Assembly (NCBI RefSeq): GCF_000305775.1
Contig: NC_018866.1
Coordinates: 1,798,001 to 1,862,000, forward strand
Length of the DNA stretch: 64,000 nt
Source: Dehalobacter sp. DCA
GTDB taxonomy: Bacteria; Bacillota; Desulfitobacteriia; Desulfitobacteriales; Syntrophobotulaceae
Direction of reading: 5' to 3'
Both the position numbers and the translations under genes were made by a program. Within the stretch, counting starts at the first letter, position 1. The number at the start of each line of letters is the position of its first letter. The notes under the pieces are model-generated. The model did not search any database, was not told where the DNA came from, and saw only the letters and a list, made by a program, of their open reading frames with translations. This document shows positions 40,443 to 49,737 of the stretch, piece after piece.

Positions 40443-41858
40443 ATGAACGACCATCATGACCACACCCACGATGACAGCAAAACGGTTAAGCGCACCCTTT
40501 TATTTATAGCAACCGCAGGTTCTTTTCTGACTCCGTTTATGATTTCATCTATCAACATCGCGCTGCCTGCAATTCAAAAGGAATTTGCAGCAGATGCTGT
40601 CGTTTTAAGCTGGATTGCGACATCTTTCCTGTTGTCTTCGGCTGTGTTTCTTCTTCCTATCGGCAAACTCGCCGACATCCTTGGCCGGACCAGGCTTTAT
40701 AAATGGGGGATAATTTCATTTACTGCATTTACGTTAATCACAGGTTTTGTCCCAAATATTGAACTATTAATCGTGATGAGAGTCCTGCAGGGAATTAGTG
40801 CATCGATGATCGCAACTGCGGGAATGGCGCTGATCACCTCGGCCTTTCCCCCGCAAGAACGCGGCAAAGCCCTGGGCTTTAATGTTTCAGCCATATATGT
40901 AGGACTTGCTGTCGGGCCTTTCCTAGGCGGATTCTTAACCGAGTATTGGGGCTGGAGAAGCATTTTTTTGGTATTGGTTCCTTTGGGGGTCCTGATCACG
41001 GTTTTAACAATTACATATGTCAAGAGCGATTGGGCCGATGCCAAAAATGATAAACTGGATATTCCAGGCAGTCTGATCTTCGCCGTTACCCTGATTGCGC
41101 TTATCTATGGTTCGAGCATTTTACCGGATATTCTCGGGATTATCCTAATCCTCTTCAGCATTGTTTGTTTTGTTTTCTTTGTGAAACGCCAGCTCAAGAT
41201 CCCGAATCCTGTGTTAGAAATCAGGCTTTTTCAGAATAACCGGGTTTTTGCCTTTTCCAACGTAGCAGCATTAATCAATTATGCTGGTTCCTACTCCGTA
41301 ACTTTTCTTCTGAGTCTATATCTGCAGTACGTCCAGGGCATGTCTTCAGAGCATGCCGGAATCATCCTGATCATCCAGCCTATTATCCAGTCCTTAATTT
41401 CCCCTATGGCCGGACGTCTATCCGATAAAAAAGAGCCTGCCAAAATTGCTTCTTTGGGCATGGCCGGAACCGCCGCAGGCTTGTTCTTGCTTTCCTTTAT
41501 CGGCCCGCATACTTCTCTGTTCCTGATCATAGCTGCTTTGATGGTGCTGGGTCTTGGATTTGCCTTATTCTCTTCTCCGAATACCAATGCAGTCATGAGT
41601 TCCGTAGATAATCATTATTACGGGATTGCCTCCGCCTCATTATCTGTGATGAGGGTTCTGGGCCAGATGCTGAGTATGGCTACAGCTACGCTGCTGATTT
41701 CCATATTTGTCGGCAAAAACCAGATTACCCCTGAATACTATCCGCAATTTATACAGAGTATTCGCCTTGCTTTTCTGATCTCAGCCTGCCTTTGTGCTGT
41801 TGGTATTTTCTTCTCTTTCTCCCGCGGCAAAATCCACGTCAATAATAATCAGGCATAA
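40443..41858 (+). CDS. MFS drug exporter, DHA2 (14-helix) family
   Basis: 471 residues with about 14 membrane segments. The motif A region is GKLADILGRTRLYKWG (loop 2-3) and motif C-like GLAVGPFLGGFLTEYWGWR, as in EmrB/QacA drug:proton antiporters. The cytoplasmic N-terminus is His-rich (MNDHHDHTHDDSK), not a standard feature of the family. AAAGGAG precedes the ATG. Substrate is unknown. A 10-bp hairpin follows at 41919-41948. Confidence 0.85.
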   Translation: MNDHHDHTHDDSKTVKRTLLFIATAGSFLTPFMISSINIALPAIQKEFAADAVVLSWIATSFLLSSAVFLLPIGKLADILGRTRLYKWGIISFTAFTLITGFVPNIELLIVMRVLQGISASMIATAGMALITSAFPPQERGKALGFNVSAIYVGLAVGPFLGGFLTEYWGWRSIFLVLVPLGVLITVLTITYVKSDWADAKNDKLDIPGSLIFAVTLIALIYGSSILPDILGIILILFSIVCFVFFVKRQLKIPNPVLEIRLFQNNRVFAFSNVAALINYAGSYSVTFLLSLYLQYVQGMSSEHAGIILIIQPIIQSLISPMAGRLSDKKEPAKIASLGMAGTAAGLFLLSFIGPHTSLFLIIAALMVLGLGFALFSSPNTNAVMSSVDNHYYGIASASLSVMRVLGQMLSMATATLLISIFVGKNQITPEYYPQFIQSIRLAFLISACLCAVGIFFSFSRGKIHVNNNQA

Positions 41859-41918
41859 GATTGCTGCTCCTTGTTATCCATGACACTGCGGCATTAGGCC
41901 GTACATGGCGATCATGAA

Positions 41919-41948
41919 GATACCCGGTAGCCTAACTGACCGGGTATC
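41919..41948 (+). terminator. Hairpin after the MFS gene
   Basis: GATACCCGGT (41919-41928) and ACCGGGTATC (41939-41948) form a perfect 10-bp stem with a 10-base loop, followed by TGTTTCC. It is a strong stem with a weak T-tract. Confidence 0.55.
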
Positions 41949-42123
41949 TGTTTCCGCTACAGGGCGGATAGCCTTCGAAAAAGGTTATTTACCTTACGGT
42001 ATTTCCCTTTTTCCAGTACTATCTTTTGCAGCTTCAGGCAATAATATTCGCAGGTTGATTATGATTTGTTGATTCTCGATTGTTTTATTTAAAGTTAAAA
42101 TATTAATTTTTCCCAGTTATAAA

Positions 42124-42305
42124 TTAAACCATAATTCCGTGGGGATTATGGTTTAAGATGGATAATATGGTTATATTATTTATTGATTTTTGTGTATTTT
42201 ATGATTATTATTATATTGTCTTCGTTTTACTCATTTAGTCTCATTACAATTCTACTCTTGATTTTCATTTTTTGACCTTCAATTTAAGAAGGTCCTTTTT
42301 TAGTT
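42124..42305 (+). ncRNA. Candidate small RNA locus: 12-bp hairpin followed by a terminator
   Basis: The 41859-42335 gap is AT-rich and holds no protein frame. It contains a 12-bp perfect hairpin (TTAAACCATAAT at 42124-42135, ATTATGGTTTAA at 42145-42156) and, on the same strand, an intrinsic terminator (GACCTTC 42274-42280, GAAGGTC 42288-42294, then CTTTTTT). No gene upstream would need this terminator, since the MFS gene has its own hairpin. A small RNA is one explanation, and late termination of the MFS transcript is another. Confidence 0.3.
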
Positions 42306-42335
42306 TAAATTTGACTCAATTATAAACATTTTATC

Positions 42336-42701
42336 TTAATAATCACGAAGAACAGAGCGCAGGATTTTTCCAGATCTGGTCATCGGCAGTTTTTCACGAA
42401 TTAATACCCGGATGGGCATTTTAAATGAAAAGCTGTTTCTAATATACTGTTCTACCTTCAAGCAGTACTGTTCTCTTTCTTCCTTCGCCGAAAAAGAATC
42501 TTCGAGCGCAAGATATACTTTGAGGATCACGCTTTCACCATCCTGGCTGTTAACGATGACACCTGCTTCGAACACTTTGGGATAATTATAAAGAGCAGAC
42601 TCTACTTGGTAATAACTTACAAATTTATCATTAACGATAAGACCGTCAAGCTCCCGGCCATTTAAGATTTCAGAGTCAGGTAGTGCTGCATATCCGGACA
42701 T
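42336..42701 (-). CDS. Stand-alone C-terminal domain of an acyl-CoA synthetase (AMP-binding)
   Basis: 121 residues. The whole protein matches the mobile C-terminal domain of ANL enzymes: ELDGLIVNDKFVSYYQVESA ... VFEAGVIVNSQDGESVILKV ... LPMTRSGKILRSVLR with the catalytic Lys in SGKI. There is no adenylate-forming N-terminal domain upstream or on either strand nearby. GGGAGG precedes the ATG at 42701 and no frameshift is seen, so it looks like an independently translated domain rather than a random fragment. It could be a decayed remnant or a partner of a split enzyme. Confidence 0.7.
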   Translation of the reverse strand: MSGYAALPDSEILNGRELDGLIVNDKFVSYYQVESALYNYPKVFEAGVIVNSQDGESVILKVYLALEDSFSAKEEREQYCLKVEQYIRNSFSFKMPIRVLIREKLPMTRSGKILRSVLRDY

Positions 42702-42982
42702 TGCGTTTTTCCTCCCTTCTTGTGACAGAACATTGCAGTTATAAACTAAGCTGTAAAATGCGTATAAATCTTATATTTTAGTCGTATTTGTATTATAATA
42801 TTAAATGCGGCTTTTCCCTACCGATTTGAGGTTAATGGCATTGTTGGAAGGCTGAACAGCTCTAATTCTCATGTTAACTGTTTTCAGGAAGAATATCTTT
42901 GATTTACGTATTGACAGATACCTTTTTCAAGATATTTGGGTATAATGTAATAGGAATAGAATACCGGAAGGAAAGATGCACA

Positions 42983-44338
42983 TTGCAATTACATATTCAT
43001 TTTGTTGGCATAAAAGGAACCGGGATGAGCGCCCTTGCCCAGATTACACCGTTGATAGAAGATGCCGTGATTACCGGATCCGATGTGCCGCAAAGATTTT
43101 TTACAGACGTTGTATTAGAGAAGGCAGGCATTGAGGTCCTAAACTTTGACCCAGAGAATGTTGTCGGCGCTGATTTGGTTGTCACCTCTGCCGCTTACTG
43201 CGACAGTCACCCGGAGATTAGCCGAGCCAAAGAGCTTAACATACCGGTACTGACTTACCCTCAATTTCTGAGCAAACTGATGTCCAAGAAAAAAGGAGTC
43301 TGTGTAACTGGGACTCACGGCAAGACTACGACAACTGCCATGGCTGGAAAAATCCTGCTTGATGCAGGTTTGGACCCTACGATTGTCGTAGGCAGCGACG
43401 TGCCCTGTATTGGCGGCAACGCCCATGCCGGCCAGGGAGAACTCTTTTTAGCCGAATCCTGCGAATACCGGAGGCACTTCTTAAATTACTCTCCCGAGCA
43501 CCTGATTATTACCAACATGGAACTGGATCATCCCGATTATTTTAAGGATTTGGATGATGTGGTCTGCGCTTTTTCCGAACTCGCCTGCAAGCTGCCTGCT
43601 GAGGGCAATCTGATTATCTGGCATGACGATCCGAATATAGATAGGATTAAGACCAAAGCAACGGTTACAACTTTTGGTTTCTCGGCCGATGCTGATGTCA
43701 GCGTTGCAAACGTTGTTTTCGATAATGACGGAAGCTGTTTCGATGTGATGATGAATAAAAAAAATATAGGTAAGCTGCATTTGACTGTTTCAGGAAAACA
43801 TAACATTCTGGATGCCCTGGCTGCCATAGCCTTGACTTCCAGGCTCGGAATATCGATGGATACCGTGCTTCAGGCGCTGAGCGGCTTTAATGGTACCAAA
43901 AGAAGATTCGAACGTCTTGGCACAAAACACGGGGCAGTTATTGTTGACGATTATGCCCATCACCCGACAGAAATCCAAACGACTCTGGATGGAGCAAGGC
44001 TTTCCTACCCCGACAGAAGAATCCGGGCAGTATTTCAGCCTCATACCTTCAGCCGGACTGAAAAACTTTTTTATGAGTTTTCTCAGGCCTTTCAGGATGC
44101 CGATGAGGTTTTGCTGGCAGAAATTTTTTCCTCGGCGCGCGAAAAAAAAGCCGGGGTCAACCCGATCTCTTCAGCAAAACTTGCCGACTTGATGAAAGAA
44201 AAAGGAATTACCACCCGTTATTTTCCAACGCTTGACGAAATCAGTTCTTATCTTGACCAAACCCTTGAAGAAGGCGACCTCGTTATTACGCTCGGAGCCG
44301 GTGATATTTACAAAGTGGGGCAAAACTTGGTCTCTTGA
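42983..44338 (+). CDS. murC: UDP-N-acetylmuramate-L-alanine ligase
   Basis: 451 residues from a TTG at 42983, preceded by AAGGAAAG, which gives the usual N-terminus LQLHIHFVGIKGTGMSALAQ. A longer frame to 42899 has no ribosome-binding site. ATP site GVCVTGTHGKTTTTAMAG, Mur central domain SCEYRRHFLNYSPEHLIITNMELDHPDYF (nucleotide and Mg sites) and the C-terminal domain with VDDYAHHPTEIQTTLDG. It adds L-Ala to UDP-MurNAc in peptidoglycan synthesis. It stands alone, not in a dcw cluster, and resembles the MurC subgroup of some Firmicutes. A TATAAT lies about 35 bases upstream of the start. Confidence 0.85.
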   Translation: MQLHIHFVGIKGTGMSALAQITPLIEDAVITGSDVPQRFFTDVVLEKAGIEVLNFDPENVVGADLVVTSAAYCDSHPEISRAKELNIPVLTYPQFLSKLMSKKKGVCVTGTHGKTTTTAMAGKILLDAGLDPTIVVGSDVPCIGGNAHAGQGELFLAESCEYRRHFLNYSPEHLIITNMELDHPDYFKDLDDVVCAFSELACKLPAEGNLIIWHDDPNIDRIKTKATVTTFGFSADADVSVANVVFDNDGSCFDVMMNKKNIGKLHLTVSGKHNILDALAAIALTSRLGISMDTVLQALSGFNGTKRRFERLGTKHGAVIVDDYAHHPTEIQTTLDGARLSYPDRRIRAVFQPHTFSRTEKLFYEFSQAFQDADEVLLAEIFSSAREKKAGVNPISSAKLADLMKEKGITTRYFPTLDEISSYLDQTLEEGDLVITLGAGDIYKVGQNLVS

Positions 44339-44389
44339 GCGCTGTTTCCTAACCGCTGAGTAACTTCGACGATTCATACAGGAGAAACG

Positions 44390-45157
44390 ATGAAAAATAA
44401 GTTGATTTTTTCTTTGCTTGTCATTCTATTTGGGATTTTTTTCATAAGCGGTTGTATTCAAATGAGCATTCCTGATGCTTCCCCTGATTCTCAGGGTTCG
44501 CAAACATCTGCAGAAAACGTTCCGGTTGATACCTTTATGCTAAGAATCGGCGCTGCGAGTAAGGAAGCGATAAATTATCACGATGTTGCCAGCATCGCTG
44601 TTTTAGTGAATAAACAAAATCAGCTTCCCTCCGATTATGTTCCACCGGATCTGGTTGAAGTCAACATTCCTTTTACTTTTAAGGAAAAAGCTGAGAAAAG
44701 AATGCTGCGTCAGGAAGCTGCTGCGAAGCTCGAGGAATTATTTTCTGCTGCGAAAGAAAATGGTGTAATTTTTTATGGTGTATCAGGCTATCGCTCCTAT
44801 CAAACGCAGCAGGATTTATTTGCGAGTTTTACCCGGCGGTACGGGACCGAGGAAAAAGCCAACCAAATCAGTGCGAGACCCGGTGAAAGTGAACACCAAA
44901 CCGGTCTGGCAATGGATGTATCCTGCCAGAGCGTTAACTTCGGTCTGGAAGAGACATTTGGAGATACGGACGAATATGTCTGGCTGAAAGATAACGCTCA
45001 TCGTTTCGGTTTTATCATCCGCTACCCGAAGGGCAAAGAATACCTAACGGAATATACCTACGAACCTTGGCATCTTCGCTATATCGGACAAGACCTGGCC
45101 ACGAAACTCTATGAACAGCATCTCACTTACGAGGAATACCTGTTCTTCAAGATTTGA
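44390..45157 (+). CDS. VanY-type D-alanyl-D-alanine carboxypeptidase lipoprotein (M15B)
   Basis: 255 residues. A lipoprotein signal (LLVILFGIFFISGC, lipobox ISGC, Cys at about 22) anchors it outside the membrane. The M15B catalytic part shows FYGVSGYRSYQTQQDLF, SEHQTGLAMDVS (zinc His and Asp) and YEPWHLRYIG (His ligand and Glu base). Such enzymes trim the terminal D-Ala from cell-wall precursors or stem peptides. CAGGAG precedes the ATG, 51 bases after murC, so both may be co-transcribed as wall genes. Confidence 0.85.
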   Translation: MKNKLIFSLLVILFGIFFISGCIQMSIPDASPDSQGSQTSAENVPVDTFMLRIGAASKEAINYHDVASIAVLVNKQNQLPSDYVPPDLVEVNIPFTFKEKAEKRMLRQEAAAKLEELFSAAKENGVIFYGVSGYRSYQTQQDLFASFTRRYGTEEKANQISARPGESEHQTGLAMDVSCQSVNFGLEETFGDTDEYVWLKDNAHRFGFIIRYPKGKEYLTEYTYEPWHLRYIGQDLATKLYEQHLTYEEYLFFKI

Positions 45158-45215
45158 TCTTATTATTCGTAAACTTGCATAGATATGGCATGCGCGTTAA
45201 GTAAAAAAATATTCT

Positions 45216-45794
45216 TCACCGGTTAATACCGTTCCTGCTGAATTGCTCAATATGACATACAACATCATTCCAGTCATAACAGCGGATGACACCTTCCGGA
45301 AGATTTCCGCGGTTATAAGGCGCATCCATCAGTAGCACCGGAATGCCCATGGAAACGATCTCCACTGAATTGGAGATAAAGTCATCGACGAACACATCAA
45401 TACCGTGTTCCTTGACCGCAATGGTCTTGCTGAGCCCCCCTGTGAATATCTTTTCACCCGGGGGGATTTGTTTTTCTTCAAGCCATTTTTTTGTGATTAG
45501 TTCCTCAGCTCCCGGCTTTCTGGCTGTCACATAAATGATTTCATGCCCTGCTTCTGTTAAGGAAACAATGCTCTCGACTGACCCTTTGACCGGCTCCGGT
45601 GTTGAGAAGAGAACTTCCATATTTTTGTCAAAAAAGGTGTCAAGTTCATTCCAGTCAACGTCGTAGATTTTCGACATATCGTAATTGTCAATTTCCATAA
45701 TATTTTTGCCGTATTGCCTGTTGAGTTCTTCTGTGAACACAGGAAAACTGTCCGCCACGACGCCGTCTATATCTAATCCGATCCGTAGTTTCAT
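45216..45794 (-). CDS. HAD-type 5'(3')-deoxyribonucleotidase (NT5C family)
   Basis: 192 residues. HAD motif I is DIDGVVADSFPVF (catalytic Asp pair at 9 and 11), a motif II-like region is IIYVTARKP, and motif IV is DVFVDDFISNSVE. This fits the NT5C/bacterial 5'-nucleotidase clan. It begins directly after the nadE stop codon (TAG then ATG), so the two are co-translated. The link to NAD metabolism might be nucleotide salvage. That is inference. Confidence 0.75.
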   Translation of the reverse strand: MKLRIGLDIDGVVADSFPVFTEELNRQYGKNIMEIDNYDMSKIYDVDWNELDTFFDKNMEVLFSTPEPVKGSVESIVSLTEAGHEIIYVTARKPGAEELITKKWLEEKQIPPGEKIFTGGLSKTIAVKEHGIDVFVDDFISNSVEIVSMGIPVLLMDAPYNRGNLPEGVIRCYDWNDVVCHIEQFSRNGINR

Positions 45795-46568
45795 CTAATC
45801 CAGCCTCTCCGGTTTTTCTAATTCGATGGTTGGGGGCAATTGCCGTTTATGCTCACTCATTTTATGCAGTCTTTCGATTTTGGCGACAACATCGTCAGGA
45901 ATCTTTTCTCCCAAAAGATATTTATCGATAAGATCATAGGAAAAACCCATCTCTCCCTCATCGGTCTGTCCCTGCCAAAGACCAGCAGTCGGTGTTCTGG
46001 AAGCTATTTTTTCCGGCAGGCCCAGTGCCCTTGCCCAGGCTCTTACTTCCGTCTTGGTAAGTGAGCTGATCGGCAGGAGGTCCACGCCGCCATCCCCATA
46101 TTTCGTAAAATATCCGGTATAGCTCTCAGGGGCATTGTCTGTCCCGACAACCAGATACTCCCTAATATTGGCTACCGTATACAGCGTAGACATACGGAGC
46201 CGTGCTTTAAGGTTCCCTTGTCCTGCTTGCTGAATATTCAGAGGCGTCTGATTAGCTTTTAAAGCGGTCTTCATCTGGTCATAAATGGCTGCATGCGCTT
46301 CCCCGAGATCAATCTCGATCACTTCCATCCCAAGGGTCTCTGCAATCAAATAGGCATCCTCGCGATCCGCAGGATTTGATTGGCATGGCATGATCACACC
46401 AAGGCAGTAATCAGGAAATGCTTTTTTGCATAAAGCTGCCACCACCGCAGAATCTACACCGCCGGAAATTCCGCAGACCAAACCTTTGGTCTTTGCCTCA
46501 GTGTTTTTCTCACGCAGCCATTCCACAACCTGCTTTTGGCGTTCCAGTATTTCTTCAGTACTCCACAC
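45795..46568 (-). CDS. nadE: NH3-dependent NAD+ synthetase
   Basis: 257 residues from a GTG at 46568, with AAAGGAGG eight bases upstream. ATP pyrophosphatase P-loop CGISGGVDSAVVAALC, a NaAD/ATP loop with YCLGVIMPCQSNPADREDA and the DGGVDLLPISSLTKTEVRAW segment are typical of the short NadE without a glutaminase domain. It converts deamido-NAD, ATP and ammonia to NAD. It forms a two-gene unit with the nucleotidase. Confidence 0.88.
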   Translation of the reverse strand: MWSTEEILERQKQVVEWLREKNTEAKTKGLVCGISGGVDSAVVAALCKKAFPDYCLGVIMPCQSNPADREDAYLIAETLGMEVIEIDLGEAHAAIYDQMKTALKANQTPLNIQQAGQGNLKARLRMSTLYTVANIREYLVVGTDNAPESYTGYFTKYGDGGVDLLPISSLTKTEVRAWARALGLPEKIASRTPTAGLWQGQTDEGEMGFSYDLIDKYLLGEKIPDDVVAKIERLHKMSEHKRQLPPTIELEKPERLD

Positions 46569-46679
46569 CGGTACGGCCTCCTTTTTATTTCACAATAGTT
46601 TAATGATCATTCAAATATTTATCAAAAGTTTAGACATAAAATTTAAGTTTTATATTTTTTAAAACCCATTCTTTTAACT

Positions 46680-46709
46680 TAATCCACAATATCCACATTT
46701 TTATCCACA
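46680..46709 (+). promoter_or_regulatory. Cluster of three DnaA boxes
   Basis: TAATCCACA (46680-46688), ATATCCACA (46689-46697) and TTATCCACA (46701-46709) lie in direct orientation. The third is the perfect DnaA-box consensus, the others differ at one base. They sit in the 354-base AT-rich gap between nadE and argH (46569-46922), which has no gene. DnaA binding here could titrate DnaA or regulate neighbours. This is inference. Confidence 0.55.
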
Positions 46710-46922
46710 AAATTTTAAGATGACCGTTGGATTCTGTCAGCATTCTTTGCTATGTAGCGTCATTTCAGCATCGCCGGCTATTTGTTATTTTCACAACAAT
46801 TTTTACATTCTAATTACATATTCTTAACATATTCTTAAAATTTTTTGATTAATACTCTGAAGGCAGCAAAATGTACCATTATTCGTGCTAAATTTACACT
46901 TGATTGTTTTCTTAATTGTTTT

Positions 46923-48305
46923 TTACCACCTGAGTTGATCCAGAGTTTCTTTACTAAACTGTATCGCTGTCTGAACAGCCTCCGGTGCAGGACCTCCGGT
47001 AACGCTCCTCTTCTGAACGCAGGTTTGAAGAGAAATAGCCTCATAAAGATCTTCCTCGAAGAATTCGGATACTGTTTTCAGTTCTTCCAGCGTCAGATCC
47101 TCCAACGAACAACCCCTGTGGGAACATTCCAGTACCAGCCTACCCACAATCGCATGGGCTTCGCGGAAAGGAACATTCTTTTTGGCCAGATAATCAGCCA
47201 AATCTGTAGCATTGGTAAAGCCCTTCTTAGCTTCCCTTGCCATAATATCGGCATTCACTTTCATGGTAGCCAGCATCGGCCGGATGACCAGAAGCGATTT
47301 TTGGATGGTGTCCACAGCATCAAACACACATTCCTTGTCTTCCTGCATATCTTTGTTATAAGCCAGAGGAAGTCCTTTCATAACGGTGAGCAGTGTTATG
47401 AGATCCCCATACACCCTGCCGGTTTTCCCTCTGACGAGTTCTGCGACATCAGGATTTTTCTTCTGCGGCATAATACTCGATCCGGTGGCATAGGCATCAT
47501 CAATCGAAACGAAACAGAATTCGCCGCTCGACCAGATGATCAGTTCTTCACACAGCCTGCTCAGATGCATCATCATGATAGATGCCGCTGCCAGGAATTC
47601 CAAAGCAAAATCTCTATCGCTGACGCCGTCTAAACTGTTGAGCGTGACACCGTCAAAATTCAGTTCAGCAGCTACTTCTTCCCGACGCAAAGCAAAGGTC
47701 GTACCCGCCAGCGCGCCCGATCCGAGCGGGGAGAGGTTCAGTCTCTTGCGAGTATCTCCGAGCCGTCCCAGATCGCGCAAAAACATTTGGACATAGGCCA
47801 TAAGATGATGGCTCAGGGTGATCGGCTGGGCCTTTTGCAGATGGGTATATCCGGGCATCCAAGTCTTAAGATGTTCGGAACACAAGTCAAGCAAGGTTTC
47901 CAGCAGCGCAGTGAGGAGATCTTTGGTGTTGTCGATTTCTTCTCTTAAGAACAGCCGAAAATCCAGCGCAACCTGATCATTCCGGCTGCGGCCGGTATGG
48001 AGCTTTTTACCGGCATCACCGACTCTTTCCGTAAGTAGTTTCTCAACGTTCATATGGATGTCTTCGGCTCCGACTTCAAATTCAACCTTTCCCGCCTGAA
48101 TATCCGCCAGAATGCATTCCAGTCCCCCTATTATTTTCTCCGTTTCTTCGGCTGACAGGATACCTATTCTGCCGAGCATTCCGGCATGAGCGATACTGCC
48201 CATAATATCAAATTTATAGAGGCGCCGGTCGAATGAGATCGATGAGTGGAAATCTTCGACCAGGGAATCGGTGTCTTTCTCAAAACGTCCTCCCCAAAGT
48301 TTCAT
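46923..48305 (-). CDS. argH: Argininosuccinate lyase
   Basis: 460 residues from the ATG at 48305, with AAGGAG upstream. The 63-base longer frame lacks a site. N-terminus MKLWGGRFEKDTDSLVEDFH, the SRNDQVALDFR region and the fumarase-superfamily signature GSSIMPQKKNPD are all present. It releases arginine and fumarate from argininosuccinate. It is the last gene of argF-argG-argH on the minus strand. Confidence 0.95.
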   Translation of the reverse strand: MKLWGGRFEKDTDSLVEDFHSSISFDRRLYKFDIMGSIAHAGMLGRIGILSAEETEKIIGGLECILADIQAGKVEFEVGAEDIHMNVEKLLTERVGDAGKKLHTGRSRNDQVALDFRLFLREEIDNTKDLLTALLETLLDLCSEHLKTWMPGYTHLQKAQPITLSHHLMAYVQMFLRDLGRLGDTRKRLNLSPLGSGALAGTTFALRREEVAAELNFDGVTLNSLDGVSDRDFALEFLAAASIMMMHLSRLCEELIIWSSGEFCFVSIDDAYATGSSIMPQKKNPDVAELVRGKTGRVYGDLITLLTVMKGLPLAYNKDMQEDKECVFDAVDTIQKSLLVIRPMLATMKVNADIMAREAKKGFTNATDLADYLAKKNVPFREAHAIVGRLVLECSHRGCSLEDLTLEELKTVSEFFEEDLYEAISLQTCVQKRSVTGGPAPEAVQTAIQFSKETLDQLRW

Positions 48306-48450
48306 TGGTTTAACTCCTTCCGAATCAAAATTAAGTATAGTATAACGCAACAATATGACAGAACACAAGAATGCGCAATGTGCTTAGACAATTGACATCC
48401 TTGTGTTCTATGCCCGCAAATCTATGCTCGCGCACCGTTGCGCATCATGA

Positions 48451-49656
48451 TTAACGTAAGCCTGATTTTCTCTCCATTAAAGCGCGGACTTTAAGAGGCA
48501 GTCCAAACAGATTAATAAAACCTTCTGCATCTTTCTGGTTGTAGACTGCATCTTCGCCAAACGTTGCAAATTCTTCATTATACAGTGAATAAGGGGATTT
48601 TATCCCTACCGGTGTACAGTTTCCTTTATATAGTCTCATCCTGACGGTTCCGGTAACATTTTTCTGTGTAACTTTTACAAACGCATCGAGTGCTTCTCTC
48701 AGCGGTGAATACCAGACACCATCGTAGACCATCTCCGCATATTTCAGCGCAATTTGTTCCTTATAATGCAGGGTCTGACGGTCAAGGGTCAACAGTTCCA
48801 GCGCCTGATGCGCGGCATAGAGAATTGTCCCGCCGGGAGTCTCATATACCCCGCGCGACTTCATCCCGACAAGCCTATTTTCGACCATGTCGACAATCCC
48901 AATTCCATTCTTGCCGCCCAGGGCATTCAATTTCTCGATCAGCTGAATCGGTGCAAGTTTCTCCCCATCTACAGCTACCGGTATGCCCTTCTCAAAATCG
49001 ATCAGCACATACGCGGCCTGGTCCGGTGCCTGCATCGGGGAAACCCCAAGTAGATAAAGATCATCCTTCGGTTCATTCCAGGGATCTTCGAGGTCACCGC
49101 CTTCATGGCTTAAATGCCACAGGTTACGGTCCATGCTGTACGGTCTGTCCTTGGTAACCGGGACAGGGATTCCGCGTTCTTTGGCATAATCAATCGCATC
49201 ATCCCGCGATTTGATGTCCCACTCTCTCCACGGAGCAATAATTTTCAGATCAGGATTCAGCGCTTTGACAGCCAGTTCAAAGCGGACCTGATCGTTGCCT
49301 TTCCCTGTCGCGCCATGCGCAACAGCAACTGCGCCTTCTTTTTCGGCAATCTCCACAAGCCGTCTAGCAATAAGCGGACGCGCAAAGGATGTTCCCAGAA
49401 GATATTTGCCTTCATACACGGCTCCAGCCTGAAGTGTCGGATAAATGAAATCCGTAATGAATTCTTCTCTCAAATCTTCAATATACAATTTGGTGGCTCC
49501 GGTTTTAGCAGCCTTCTCATGAAGAGGTTCCAGTTCCTCTCCCTGTCCCAAATCTGCCGCCATCGCGACAACCTCATAGCCATAGTTTTCTTTCAGCCAT
49601 GGAATAATGATGGACGTATCCAGTCCGCCTGAATAGGCAAGTACTACTTTAGCCAT
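48451..49656 (-). CDS. argG: Argininosuccinate synthase
   Basis: 401 residues. ATP pyrophosphatase loop [20 protein letters not shown], then [15 protein letters not shown] and the citrulline/aspartate segments through [20 protein letters not shown]. It joins citrulline and aspartate using ATP. GGAG precedes the ATG. It is 82 bases downstream of argF and 145 bases upstream of argH, so all three are probably transcribed together from the promoter near 50,730. Confidence 0.95.
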   Translation of the reverse strand: MAKVVLAYSGGLDTSIIIPWLKENYGYEVVAMAADLGQGEELEPLHEKAAKTGATKLYIEDLREEFITDFIYPTLQAGAVYEGKYLLGTSFARPLIARRLVEIAEKEGAVAVAHGATGKGNDQVRFELAVKALNPDLKIIAPWREWDIKSRDDAIDYAKERGIPVPVTKDRPYSMDRNLWHLSHEGGDLEDPWNEPKDDLYLLGVSPMQAPDQAAYVLIDFEKGIPVAVDGEKLAPIQLIEKLNALGGKNGIGIVDMVENRLVGMKSRGVYETPGGTILYAAHQALELLTLDRQTLHYKEQIALKYAEMVYDGVWYSPLREALDAFVKVTQKNVTGTVRMRLYKGNCTPVGIKSPYSLYNEEFATFGEDAVYNQKDAEGFINLFGLPLKVRALMERKSGLR

Positions 49657-49737
49657 ACGCTGTCTCCTTTATTCTTTAATCAGTTTCTTCTGCAGATTTC
49701 TGTATTATTTCAGTTAGTTTTTCAGTAATTATATGGA

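Noticed and set aside
42909-42950. TTGACA and TATAAT upstream of murC as one promoter
   Set aside because: They are 24 bases apart, too far for a single sigma-A promoter. Only the TATAAT is kept as a possible element.
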